Below are positions 34,102-43,852 of a DNA stretch of 64,000 nt, piece after piece. The first letter of the stretch is position 1. Every line of letters begins with the position of its first letter. The stretch comes from Ceratopteris richardii (taxonomy: Eukaryota > Streptophyta > Polypodiopsida > Polypodiales > Pteridaceae), in the NCBI GenBank assembly GCA_020310875.1, contig CM035444.1, forward strand, positions 17,662,477 through 17,726,476. The letters are read 5' to 3'. The notes below the pieces were generated by a model. The model saw only the letters and a program-made list of their open reading frames with translations, did no database searches and was not told the DNA's origin. The position numbers and the translations under genes were made by a program.

Positions 34102-34411
34102 TGATCAGAAGCACATCATTAGCACGCTTAACATATAAGGTGCTTTCAGTTGGACTGTTCTCAAAACCATGTGCAATCAGATAGGCATGTATCTTCTCAT
34201 ACCAAGCACGTGGTGCTTGCTTTAAACCATATAATGCCTTCTTTAACCTGCACACATGGTTTTCATGCCCTTTTTGCACAAAGCCACGGGGCTGAAAAAC
34301 ATACACTTCTTCATGCAAGTCACCATTCAGAAATGGTGTTTTAATGTCCAACTGATGTACATTCCAACCATGATGGGTTGCAAGTGCACAAATGCTCCGA
34401 ACAGTAGTCAT
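33836..34411 (-). CDS. pol: Reverse transcriptase of element D, middle part
   Basis: About 191 residues. HHGWNVHQLDIKTPFLNGDL, GFVQKGHENHVCRLKKALYG, LKQAPRAWYEKI and the catalytic VVYVDDMLLTGP; then FEMSDLGHLHHYLGIQF. These are the core Ty1/copia RT motifs. It overlaps the neighbouring RNase H stretch in another frame. Confidence 0.92.
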   Translation of the reverse strand: MTTVRSICALATHHGWNVHQLDIKTPFLNGDLHEEVYVFQPRGFVQKGHENHVCRLKKALYGLKQAPRAWYEKIHAYLIAHGFENSPTESTLYVKRANDVLLIIVVYVDDMLLTGPTETHIADFKADLHASFEMSDLGHLHHYLGIQFMQVDGGMALCQTKYIDTLLQRFGLEDCKSYCHSYGDGFTIESS

Positions 34412-34456
34412 ACGGCATGTAGGTGCAAAGGTCTCATCAAAATCAATGCCTCTTTC

Positions 34457-34798
34457 CTACGCATAACCCTTTGCAACAAGCCTAGCCTTATACCTGTCAA
34501 CTGTACCATTAGGTTTACGCTTCAGCTTGTATACCCACTTAGTGCCAATGGCCTTCTTGCCAGGAGGCAAGTCACATAAAGACCATGGACCATTCTTCAT
34601 TATAGCATCATATTCAGATTGCATAGTAGCCATCCAATTTTCTGAATTCTGTGCTTCATCAAAAGAAACAGGCTCATTCTCATCACAGAGACTAGACGCA
34701 GCCATAACATAGCAATCTGATGCAAAGGAGGCACTATGAGAGCCTGAACGAGTACGATATGACAAAGGTGCATCTAATTTGCTGTCACACAAAGTCTG
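34457..34798 (-). CDS. pol: Reverse transcriptase N-terminus of element D, up to the E insertion
   Basis: SYRTRSGSHSASFASDCYVM, DEAQNSENWMATMQSEYDAI, PGKKAIGTKWVYKLKRKPNG and DRYKARLVAKGYA, the N-terminal copia RT motif series. Its right end is the GTCTG target duplication of element E (34794-34798). Confidence 0.88.
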   Translation of the reverse strand, partial: QTLCDSKLDAPLSYRTRSGSHSASFASDCYVMAASSLCDENEPVSFDEAQNSENWMATMQSEYDAIMKNGPWSLCDLPPGKKAIGTKWVYKLKRKPNGTVDRYKARLVAKGYA

Positions 34799-35410
34799 TG
34801 GTGTAGCTCAAGCGTAAGCACCACCTCCTTTACTTGTCAATCCACAGAGACGTGAGGACCGGTATGAAGACCACGAGCAAGTGAAGGCACAAGTGCGTGA
34901 GTGAAAGCACATAAACATGCACACACATACACACACACGTGCACAAAGTAAGATCAAAGAGAGGAACAATGGAAAGCTTCGATTGCAAAAGAGTTCTCTT
35001 ACAAAAGCCCTATTCTCTAACAAGCTAACCTCAAAAATGAGCTCTCTAGCTCTTTTTATAGTTTTTTGACTAGTTTTGGCCTTGTCCAGACCTAGTGTCT
35101 GGCCTAGTTAAAAATTAGGTTCCAAGGCTTATTTGAGGGCTCAAACGAAGTCTAAAAATTATGAAAATTGGTAGGATGATACTTCTAATACTCCTCAAGC
35201 TCAAGGACTCCTTGGCGTGAACAAAATGGAGTTACTAAAATGGAAAATGGTATTTACAATGGTTTTTAGTGATGAAAAACACTATTGTTGTAGGGGATTC
35301 TTCTGAAAATTTGACATACACTTCTTGGAGCTCCCTACTTGCTCCTTCTTCTTGTGTGTCCACCTCTTTGATGTGCTCCTGTGCTTTGTCCTTGACCTTC
35401 AGCTTCAACA
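34799..35410 (-). repeat. 3' LTR of element E (612 bp)
   Basis: Plus strand TGGTGTAGCTCAAGCG to CAGCTTCAACA. On the minus strand CTATAAAAAG near 35055 is a likely TATA box; a CACGTG lies near 34937 within a CA microsatellite. The matching LTR is 51580-52193. Confidence 0.92.
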
Positions 35411-36749
35411 CTCACCCCCCTCTCGAGTCTGTCGTCCCTGACAGACCCTTGTTGTAGTGGTTGTTCCAAGTAGTGCCTTGAGAGGAAGTATCCCTTCTGT
35501 ATGAACAAAAGTCGTCTGACTTCCAGATGTGGCAAGGTTGGTTGTCTGGTTCTGCATCTATCACTGCGAGTCTTTGCACGTTGTAGTCTCTTGGTATGTG
35601 CTTCTTCCTTGGATTCCAGCATGACTGTGTCATTGTGAGTCTCCGTTGATGACCTCAGATCTTCCAAAGATGATGTTCATAGTAGTCATGCCAAGTACTC
35701 ATAACCCATAATGGATGATGGGTAAGTGTGTTCGTGCATGGGTTAAGGAAAATATGTGCCTTGTGCACGGCCTTATAATGTAGCCCTATGCATGCTTACT
35801 TGGAAAATGCATTGGAAGAAATATGGTGCAAAAAATTGGGGTCTTGAGCTAAGTGCTCAAGGGTATGCCGACGAAGAGGTTTCCTAAGCTATCATGGTTA
35901 TGATGTTTCCAAAGTAAAGATTCTTACCATGAAGAAGGTCGATCGATGTTCATCTCTCCGTGTTGGACACTAGGCCGTTGGGATGGAACATTGTTGATGA
36001 ATGTCCATCTTGATGGTCCACTGATGAGATCTTTTGAATGGCTGATCCTGTCTCCTCTTTTCAAAGCATCCTTTGCCAAATACAGAGAATTGAATTTCTT
36101 TATATTCCTTGACCAACAACATTCGATAACTACACCAAGCTTAGTTTCACATATTCTCTCTAGCTCACCATAAGAAGGAGTCTTCTCATCCAGTATACAT
36201 ACAAAGATTTGCAGGGTACCAGAACTACCCCGTGCAGATATCTCCCTGGATGCTCTCGTACATGCAATAGTTATCCATCACTCAAGTTGCGGACCTTCCA
36301 GCTCTTCACTCCTACCATGGTAAGAGGAAACCATAGTTGTGGATGCCATGTTCATGCCAAGTTCCTGACATCTACCAGATAAGGCAGCAATTATATCATC
36401 TGCTGGCCGAGACACACTTCTATCCAAACTCATGTTCCACCTTCAACTAAGCATGACTCATTCATGTTTCATGATCCACTGGGAACAAGTGCTTCCTCTC
36501 CCTTTTTTTTTATTATTATTATTTTTTTGAGGAACAATGGAACCAAACAAGAAGACAGATGTTAGTATCAGAAAAAATAGTTGACATATGTCAATGTGCT
36601 CTAGTGCATGGGGCTCTCAAATGTGTCTATGCACAGCCATGTAATGTGGCCCTATATTAATGCATACTTTGGAAATGCATGACCTGAATGGTGCAAAAGA
36701 CAAGGTTGTGCAAGGAGCACATGGTGATCGCTCGTCGAGGCTTCCGATG
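35411..36749 (-). other. Polypurine tract and long 3' untranslated region of element E
   Basis: The minus strand carries GAGAGGGGGGTGAG directly against the LTR (35411-35425), a strong polypurine tract for plus-strand priming. The remaining 1.3 kb has no coding motifs on either strand; it includes a T-rich run near 36510-36530. Confidence 0.65.
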
Positions 36750-37808
36750 TTATTTGCGGAGGTTGATGCCGACCTTGGTGGAGGTATCCATTGAGTCTCG
36801 AACTGATGTAATCCTCCTTATTGGAGTCCATTTTAGAACAGCATTTGGCACTGTAGAGATCACTTCAGGCATCTTCATCTTTGGATGCTTTCTGAACTGT
36901 GGTATCCAATGTGGTTGGCGCTTTGGTTTGGTGGAGGCTACTTGTACTTTTGGCTTCCAAACCCATATACTTTTTGCACGTCTTCCTACTATTGTTGAAG
37001 AGCTGATTTGATCTTCTTTCGGTCTCTGTACGTGGTTCTTACCCTTTTCTCTTTTTGGCTTCTTTGTTGAGACCTTTCGCATGTGGGAGAACATAGGTTG
37101 TTGTGGATGTAAGAGCTTCTTAGGTACCCACATCTGTAATCTCCCTTGTTGAGCTGCAGCTAATTTCTTAGGCACCCAAACTTGTTGGATACCTTGTGAT
37201 TGAGCTTTTCTGAGCTTCTTCCTTCGTCTTCTGGCCTGGTTGGCTTGCTTGGATGGGATTTGTGGGGGCAAGGCTAGTGGTTGCTCTCCTTTGCGTACAC
37301 AGATCCGCTTTATGCTCGGAACTGCTTTCTTATCGAATGGTGTCTTTCTACTTGATGTAGCAGTTGTTGTGAACGGTTGTGTTTGCCTGTGTGGTGGACT
37401 CACTACTGTGGCTACTTGATTCTTTGTAGAAGAAGAAAGATCCACCCGCCTTCGAACCTGTTCTTCCACGATTGAATCCTTCTGCATCATAAAGCTTTTG
37501 ACACATACAACATCTTCTTCCATATGACTAGTCTTAGAAGAATTAAGAGAGTGTGTGGTGCCATGATCTAGGAGCATGCAGTTCTCTAATTCTAATGTGA
37601 TGCATTGTTCATGTACCCAAACTTGAAGAATTTGACTTCTTAGGTTTAAGTTAACTGCATGGTCATAGATCCAATCTTGACCCAAGACAAGTGGTTCTGT
37701 AAGGTTCTCATCTTGACACACTAGCACTTTGACTCTCATTGGAACATCTTGAAGGTAGATGGGAAGTTCCACCTCGCAAGCTTCTATGGGATTGATGTTC
37801 AACTGCAA
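36750..37808 (-). CDS. Post-integrase protein of element E: protease-like end plus W-x-P-K repeats
   Basis: About 352 open residues. Residues 10-60 continue a retropepsin-like fold (ELPIYLQDVPMRVKVLVCQD, then LVLGQDWIYDHAVNLNLR). After a Ser/Thr-rich linker the C-terminal half is highly basic and repeats a short tryptophan motif: QVWVPKKL, QMWVPKKL, SIWVWKPK, PHWIPQFR, LKWTPIRR. Fragment F has the same design downstream of integrase (IWIPKQ, IWVPKT, KWVPKN). The basic, Trp-containing repeats suggest nucleic-acid or protein binding, but that is inference. No family match is known to me. Confidence 0.7.
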   Translation of the reverse strand: MQLNINPIEACEVELPIYLQDVPMRVKVLVCQDENLTEPLVLGQDWIYDHAVNLNLRSQILQVWVHEQCITLELENCMLLDHGTTHSLNSSKTSHMEEDVVCVKSFMMQKDSIVEEQVRRRVDLSSSTKNQVATVVSPPHRQTQPFTTTATSSRKTPFDKKAVPSIKRICVRKGEQPLALPPQIPSKQANQARRRRKKLRKAQSQGIQQVWVPKKLAAAQQGRLQMWVPKKLLHPQQPMFSHMRKVSTKKPKREKGKNHVQRPKEDQISSSTIVGRRAKSIWVWKPKVQVASTKPKRQPHWIPQFRKHPKMKMPEVISTVPNAVLKWTPIRRITSVRDSMDTSTKVGINLRK

Positions 37809-37883
37809 GCTTCTATGGGATTGATGTTCAACTGCAAGTCTTGGCAGTAGGATAGTCTAACTGCACTACTTGCTGCACCTGAG

Positions 37884-38228
37884 TCAATCAATGCTTTCAC
37901 AGTCCTTGCACCCTATGGGATAAGCTTCTATGGGATAAGCTTCTATGGGATTGATGTTCAACTGCAAGTCTTGGCAGTAGGATAGTCTAACTGCACTACT
38001 TGCTGCACCTGAGTCAATCAATGCTTTCACAGTCCTTGCACCCTTTCCTTGTCCTATCTCTATGGTCACAAAGGGACATCGGTCAATGACTTGAGAAGTA
38101 GTCATGCCCGATTTTTGGCACATATCCATGTGATATTTTGGGGCTTTTGAGTTGACATCTAGGCCTAGTCGCCTTAACTTATTTCGCCTAATACGCTCTC
38201 TGGCCTCTTCCTGTGCTTCTTCCCTCAC
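37884..38228 (-). CDS. Second retropepsin-like domain of element E
   Basis: About 114 residues, lying between integrase and the W-x-P-K protein. RCPFVTIEIGQGKGARTVKA then LIDSGAASSAVRLSYC give the D[ST]GA active-site loop with flanking strands, as in the element's ordinary protease (IIDSGASVAIAT, 46033-46692), which lies in its usual place before RT. It begins with a charged helical segment. F carries the same domain (WIDLGESTSAI). A second protease-like domain after integrase is not a standard plant gypsy layout. Confidence 0.72.
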   Translation of the reverse strand: MREEAQEEARERIRRNKLRRLGLDVNSKAPKYHMDMCQKSGMTTSQVIDRCPFVTIEIGQGKGARTVKALIDSGAASSAVRLSYCQDLQLNINPIEAYPIEAYPIGCKDCESID

Positions 38229-38318
38229 CTTTAACTCCTCTTATTTCCGCTTCTTAGCAGTGTTGAGTCTTGTAAGCATATCCTCTGTAAGAGGTTCTTG
38301 GTATAACTTGACTCGACA

Positions 38319-38549
38319 TCAACTCATATAGTTTGGCAAGATATCTCCTTCTAGAGTGGCCAACTGAATTGCACCACTAGTGGAAATTCTATTAATGATC
38401 ATGGGTCCATATCCTCTTTTTTCCAACTTACGGGCATGTTGCTTTAGTGTGTAGACCAACACTAGATCGCCCTCTTTCAGTCCCTTATCCTTGATGTGTG
38501 CATCAAAGTATGCCTTTTGTCTTTTCTTTGCAGCATAGATGCCTGCCGC
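38319..38549 (-). CDS. pol: Integrase C-terminal fold of element E, left of element G
   Basis: IYAAKKRQKAYFDAHIKDKG, LKEGDLVLVYTLKQHARKLE, KRGYGPMIINRISTSGAIQL and EGDILPNY. The domain is the gypsy integrase SH3-like tail. It abuts the GCCGC target duplication (38545-38549) of element G; the reading frame beyond 38549 is element G LTR sequence. Confidence 0.82.
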   Translation of the reverse strand, partial: AAGIYAAKKRQKAYFDAHIKDKGLKEGDLVLVYTLKQHARKLEKRGYGPMIINRISTSGAIQLATLEGDILPNYMS

Positions 38550-38738
38550 TGAAGGGCTTTGGTGTGCAGAACAAGATAGGGAAGGAGGAGATGGAGGGAG
38601 AGAGAAGAGAGGAGAGATGCGCGGACATGCGTGGGAGCCTCGAAACCCACATAATGATCTCTCTTGAGGCAATGCTCTATATATGATGTATATATATGAA
38701 TATGGGGGTAAGGTCACATGACCCTTACATCCCCAACA
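38550..38738 (-). repeat. 3' LTR of element G
   Basis: Plus strand TGAAGGGCTTTGGTG to ACATCCCCAACA. It contains a GGAGATGGAGGGAGAGAG purine stretch and a TATATATGATGTATATATAT block that could serve as core promoter on the minus strand. Confidence 0.93.
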
Positions 38739-38846
38739 ATCTCCCACTTAAGGGTCAATGTGACCATAAGTGGTAACATATACAAAGAATGATGTAGGAC
38801 TATACAATAATGTACAGGAAGAGTCCGGATCTCTACTCATACTAGA

Positions 38847-40193
38847 TCAGCCTACACCAACCGCCTCAAACAAGGTGTATCCATGCACCTCAAACTGCTC
38901 TAGACTCATATCGATAAGAGTCGAGCTCACATCTGGCTGATGCAAGAACTGATGAAGTTCCTGCAAAGCTCCCACTCGCTCTATGCCTATGTCAATCATC
39001 GAATGACTGACAACTCCAAGTGCAAATGCTCCAATAGCAACTGCAATATCTGGTCTCGAGCATAACAACTCGTACATCAGACTCCCGAATGCTGACGAAA
39101 CATGTGCTATCCTGGCTAACCTAAGTATGTCAGCCATGCCTATATCCAAGGCATCCAAAGCACCATCATCAAGACCAACATGTCCTGACATATCTGTGTC
39201 AACATCTGGCATGAGCGAATCCAAGAATGACTGCATAACAGCTGATTCCTCAGCATCCAAATCAGCCATCCTATCAACCAAGGATATATCTAGTCGTGCA
39301 TCCTGAGAGCTAATATGCTCTAGTATACACTGTGTATCATAAGAGCTATCGTGCTCTACCACACCAAGTGTATCATCATGCTCCACATGAGCTAACTGCA
39401 CAACATCAACACCAAGGTCAAACTGATGATCTAAATCTAACTGAGTATCATCACAATGCTCTACATGAGCATCCACATCATGCTCTAAAGCATCCAACTG
39501 ATCATCCAAAATGTGCTTCGTAAGAGCATCCACATGATCAACCAAACCATGCTCTACATAAGCATCATGAGCATCCAAAACATGCTCTACATGTGCATCC
39601 ATCTGAGCATCTGAATCCTGCCATACATGCGTATCATGAATGTCAATGGACCTATGTGTAGGTAGACAAAATGAGACATGACGAGTCTCACATCGCACAT
39701 AAGGCTGAACTCCCACTGAGACGAGACTGTCTCTAACATGAAGTACCTGCAGTGGATATCTGTGCCCAATCCTAGCACCTCTGACAAGCATAAGCTGTCC
39801 CAACTTCAACTGAAAATGATGCTCACCAAGGAATGCATGACATCTGCTCTCCTGTAACTGGCTAACTGAAATCAAGCTCATAGGGAATGAAGGCACATAG
39901 CGTACATGTCTGAGTATAAGTGATACTCCACTAGGTAGCATAAGGCATATATCTCCTACACCCTCAATGTCATATGTCATACCATCAGACAAGTGCACAC
40001 ATCCACGACTCTCACCTGAGAATCGACAAAACCACTCACGATGTGGAGTAACATGAAAACTAGCTAATGCATCAAGCAACCAAGCCATATGTGTGCTATC
40101 TAATGAGCAAGAGGAATCATGAGATGAAATATATGAGAAAGTGATATCACCATCACTGGCATAATCAGCTGCCATAGACTCTCCTGAAACCAC
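38847..40193 (-). CDS. Chimeric protease / Asp-His-rich repeat protein of element G
   Basis: 448 uninterrupted residues. Residues 30-165 match the copia protease of element C (WLLDALASFHVTPHREWF against WMLDFGASFHVTPHREWF; then HVRYVPSFPMSLISVSQL). Residues 183-290 are a low-complexity repeat rich in Asp and His with units like DAHVEH and DAYVEH. Residues 300-360 are acidic. Residues 366-400 (SSAFGSLMYELLCSRPDIAV) match the RT/RNase H junction of C (SVVGSLMYAMVATRPDIAFA). So the frame looks like a copia polyprotein whose integrase and RT have been replaced by the repeat. Function unknown; metal binding by the His/Asp repeat is speculation. Confidence 0.8.
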   Translation of the reverse strand: MVSGESMAADYASDGDITFSYISSHDSSCSLDSTHMAWLLDALASFHVTPHREWFCRFSGESRGCVHLSDGMTYDIEGVGDICLMLPSGVSLILRHVRYVPSFPMSLISVSQLQESRCHAFLGEHHFQLKLGQLMLVRGARIGHRYPLQVLHVRDSLVSVGVQPYVRCETRHVSFCLPTHRSIDIHDTHVWQDSDAQMDAHVEHVLDAHDAYVEHGLVDHVDALTKHILDDQLDALEHDVDAHVEHCDDTQLDLDHQFDLGVDVVQLAHVEHDDTLGVVEHDSSYDTQCILEHISSQDARLDISLVDRMADLDAEESAVMQSFLDSLMPDVDTDMSGHVGLDDGALDALDIGMADILRLARIAHVSSAFGSLMYELLCSRPDIAVAIGAFALGVVSHSMIDIGIERVGALQELHQFLHQPDVSSTLIDMSLEQFEVHGYTLFEAVGVG

Positions 40194-40625
40194 TACCTGA
40201 TCTACATCACGTGCATGTCTCTAATGTCGTCGTCGCATCCGCCTAAAGCAACGTCGTCAAATATGGCCCTCACGACCACAATGCCAACATCAAAGTTGTC
40301 GATGTGATCTATGTCTCATATGAGTCAATGGACTCGCATACATATCATGTAGTCTCTGCCATAATGCACTACTCGTCTCCTCATACATAACAGACTCATA
40401 TATAGAATCCACAAGCTGTAATCGGATAGTGGAGCTGGCCAATGCATCCATATCCATCCATACGTGGTCGGGCATGTCACGAGGCCTCTATGCATCTCTA
40501 TGCACATACATATGTAACCCTACACGAACCAATGTATGCCATATCTGAGCTTTCCATCTTGGAAAGTCAATGCCATCAAATCGAGAAGACACCATGTTGG
40601 CAATCCAAGAGACTAGCAATGTAAC
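40194..40625 (-). pseudogene. gag: Gag region of element G
   Basis: Minus-strand stretches contain DHVWMDMDALASSTIRLQLV, ESVMYEETSSALWQRLHDMY (copia gag, UBN2-type) at 40290-40475, and CWHCGREGHI followed by RRC, a CCHC knuckle, at about 40260-40300. They lie just upstream of the chimeric frame and fix it as copia-derived. Confidence 0.65.
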
Positions 40626-42301
40626 AAGAGACTAGAAACAATACTCTATCACCAATAAGATGACACCTGCATATCCATATGCATAACTCACATCACAAAT
40701 GTATCGATGGAGAAAGAACCATGTGAACCACCTGTCACATAACCATGCATCTAGCATGCACATAAAACCATGAGCATAAGCCTGCTCACCAAGTCTCCAA
40801 AGTGACTAAGTGGATGTGAAAGAATCCTAGAAAAATTTCGGCAGAGTATCCCCTGTAAACTGAGCAATCAAACAAGATAACCAATCTCAAAAGAACAATG
40901 AATAATCTGTCACCACCTGTCACTGATATAAACAAAAGATAATGGCAACTATATGTGCCAAAAAACTAATGGCAATACACGCCAATACAATGGTGATGCA
41001 CCTCCCACTCAAGAATGAATCCTGCAAGATGGTCCAACCTATCACAAATAACCTGTGACCAAGTCAAAGTGAATGGAGATAGTCAATGATCCAAAGCTAT
41101 CGCACAAGCTTCAAGATCCACTAGAGCTCTCTTCTAGCATAAAAGCTGTCAAAATTTCGACAGCATCTCCTCTGTAAAATGGACTCTAGAACCAAAATAA
41201 CCATGTGATAATCACCATCCACATATGCCAAAAATCACACTAGCAAATAGATATCAATCAATGACCAAATGCTAATAATGGTGACAAATGAATGTGTAAC
41301 TGAGGCTCCAATCTGGATCATGTACCTGCAAAGAAAACAAAGATACAAGTACCAATCTAGATCTAATGTCAACTCTCAAATAATGATGTGCAATCGATAA
41401 GTAAATCCATAACCAAGTGGCATAAGCAAGCTATAGACCACAATGCCACTATACATCCATGATCAAACTCATGATGACATAAACCTCAAAAAAGAGTATA
41501 CCACAATGTCATCTTATATGCCAAACACGTGACAAGATCATGCTCTACTCTCATATGGAAGAGCTACCATAATGATCATACATGTACAATGCTTTGAAGC
41601 TCTGAAAATAAGAGCTTGCACACCAAAAATTCTCTCTCGAAGAAGTTCCAAAGCAAATTCAACCTCCAAGTGCAATTAGGGTTGTTTGGGAAAAAATGTG
41701 CTGCTCTGTGTTTTGCTTTTTTAGAGGTGATAACCTCTGAATCTGAACTTTTGATCTTGAACAAACTTCAAGATCTGAGTCTTGGCTACGTAACGAGATA
41801 AAGAACACTTCAATCGGAGGTGCGTACCTAAAGATATGCTCAAAACAAGCACCTACTATCAATTTCACTTTCACTTGCAACAGTACTGCTCTGTATTCTG
41901 CAATTTCGGCAACCTAAAACTCAGAATCTGTATCTGACTTCGTCTACAAAGTTGTAGCTATCTTTTCAAGCTACGAGCAGCAAGTTGAATCATCGCATTC
42001 TGAGCTGTAGAACTCAAGTTATGACAAAAAAACCGACTTGCTGTCCTACTCAATGTAGATTCGCCTTCTACAATTCTCTGCGTTTTTCGAATTTTCGGCA
42101 CTTCAGAAGTCCAAACCAGGTTCTGCGCCCTTCTGCGAAGTTGTGTTAGCTACGCATAGAACTTTAAAACGCATCAATTTGAACTTTGTAGCTCGAGTTA
42201 TGACCGAAATACTGAACAGCTGTCAAGAGATGCCGACCTGCACTTCTACCTCTTCTCACCTAAGCTTCCATTGAAGCTTCTTGCACACCAGCCTTCAACA
42301 T
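40626..42301 (-). other. Long leader of element G
   Basis: About 1.7 kb with no coding motif. A motif like AAATTTCGGCAGAGTATCCC occurs near 40835 and, diverged, near 41155; element C's leader has AAATTTTGCCAGAGTATCC near 58095. A sequence close to AGCTCGAGTTATGACC recurs near 42010 and 42190. Shared leader motifs suggest C-family proteins could have mobilised G. Confidence 0.55.
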
Positions 42302-42314
42302 GCTCTGATACCAA

Positions 42315-42503
42315 TGAAGGGCTTTGGTGTGCAAAAAAAGATGGGGAAGGAGGAGATGGAGGGAGAGAGAAGAGAGGAGAGACGCGCGGACATGCGTGGG
42401 AGCCTCGAAACCCACATCATGATCTCTCTTGAGGCAATGCTCTATATATGATGTATATATATAAATATGGGGGTAAGGTCACATGACCCTTACATCCCCA
42501 ACA
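42315..42503 (-). repeat. 5' LTR of element G with adjacent primer site
   Basis: Same 189-bp length as the left copy. The minus-strand TTGGTATCAGAGC at 42302-42314 directly adjoins it, the usual tRNA-iMet site. Confidence 0.93.
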
Positions 42504-42508
42504 GCCGC

Positions 42509-43852
42509 CGCACGTAGACTTGTCTCACCTAAGCGTTCTAGATCAAAGATCCTAGAGGACAATTCATGTCCATTCCACTCATGCTTTTGTGCTACTTTTA
42601 AGGCTGGGATGAGGAAGTCTAATGGTAGAACAACATTCTATCCAAAGACCATCTGAAATGGGGTGGCGTTGAGTACCGTTTTGTAGGCAACTCGGCAAGC
42701 CCAAACAACATGATGAAGTTGTTTATCCCAATCAGAGCGTTTATTATTTACCAGTTTTGTCAATACGTTACAGAGGATCTTATTGGTGCTTTCGGCTTGT
42801 CCGTTAGCTTGTGGGTGATAAGGGGCAGACTTCTTATGTATCACCAAGAATTCTTGGAGAAGATTTTCAATGACTTCATTTAAGAAGTGTGTGCCTCTAT
42901 CGCTTACTAACTCTATTGGTAGTCCATATCTAGTGAACACATTCTCGAATAAGAACTTAGCCGTTGTCTGAGCATCATTCTTTGTTGTAGCTTTCACTTC
43001 TACCCACTTTGTAAGGTAATCTGTGGCTAGAATAATATACTCTGCATGGGAGTTTCTAGCTGGGGGGTTAATAGGACCTATGAAGTCTATGCCCCACTTC
43101 GAAAATGCACGCCCTCCCATCATTGGCCTCAAAGGCATCTCATCTTTTCTAACTGGGTATTGTGCACGTTGGCATGTGTCACATTTCTTCACATAGGTAT
43201 GAGCATCCATATGAAGAGTGGGCCACCAAAGTCCTGAGAATAGAATGGTCTTGATTACTCGATCAGGACCGAAGTGTCCACCTGCGACACCGCTATGTGC
43301 AGTTTCTAAGACTTTCAAATAGTCTGATTCATGAACGCACAGTCTTAAGTAACCATCTTTGCCTCTTTGGTATAAGTTGTCTCCTACTAAGGCATAGCCT
43401 TGAGCCTCTTGCTCCATGCTTCGTCTTCTTGCTAGACTAGCCTCTTTGGGTAATCTTCCCGATCTCATAAACTCTACCAATGGAGCACTCCAATCAGGAA
43501 TTAATGACACTTGATAAAGGGTGGCATGCTCTATTGGGGGTTTTTCCTGGCACACAGGGCAATTCTTAATCCACTCATGAATTTCTTTGTCCATGCTAGG
43601 CCAATACACTCCTAAACGTTTTAGATTCTGCAATGTTCGTTGTTTAGAATAGTGATTTCCTAGCAATCCTTCATGGGCTTGTTGCAACCAGCTACTATGT
43701 TCATCATCCTCGATACAACAAGCTAATACACCTTCAGTATCTTGTTTGTACATGCTTCTTGCCAGTATGTGATATTTTTGTGATTTTACGATTTCTTCTT
43801 GTGATGTTTTCACATTCTTATTTGCAGGGCCGAAGGTTAGGACTGGTACCAA
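42509..43852 (-). CDS. pol: Integrase of element E with tandem zinc-binding domains
   Basis: Main open stretch 42638-43852, 404 residues. Two H2C2 units with identical spacing: H60, H67, C98, C101 and H186, H193, C224, C227, both H-X6-H-X30-C-X2-C, 126 residues apart. The catalytic triad is complete: D256 (KWGIDFIG), D318 (LVSDRGTHF), E354 (NGQAES). The piece 42509-42637 encodes the start of the C-terminal region. The segment between the zinc units (WSAPLVEFMRSGRLP) resembles the pre-H2C2 region of other plant gypsy pols. The doubled domain is shared with B but not with J. Confidence 0.92.

Larger units (their letters stand above)
38550..42503 (-). mobile_element. Element G: 3.95-kb non-autonomous Ty1/copia-derived element
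   Basis: Minus strand. LTRs of 189 bp each (38550-38738, 42315-42503), perfect target duplication GCCGC (38545-38549 and 42504-42508), tRNA-iMet primer site (42302-42314), and polypurine tract AGTGGGAGAT (38739-38748). Six differences between the LTRs, about 3%. Structurally it looks complete. Inside are a gag region and one 448-residue frame that carries a copia protease and an Asp/His-rich repeat, but no integrase or RT core, so it would need another element's enzymes. Its leader shares a motif with element C. Confidence 0.9.

Noticed and set aside
34799-35410. Solo LTR
   Set aside because: A matching LTR at 51580-52193, a polypurine tract, a primer site and the GTCTG duplication show it is one end of element E.
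39332-39523. Plus-strand His-rich frame (YHKSYRALPHQVYHHAPHEL)
   Set aside because: Antisense shadow of the Asp/His-rich repeat in element G, whose minus-strand frame is far longer and contains recognisable domains.
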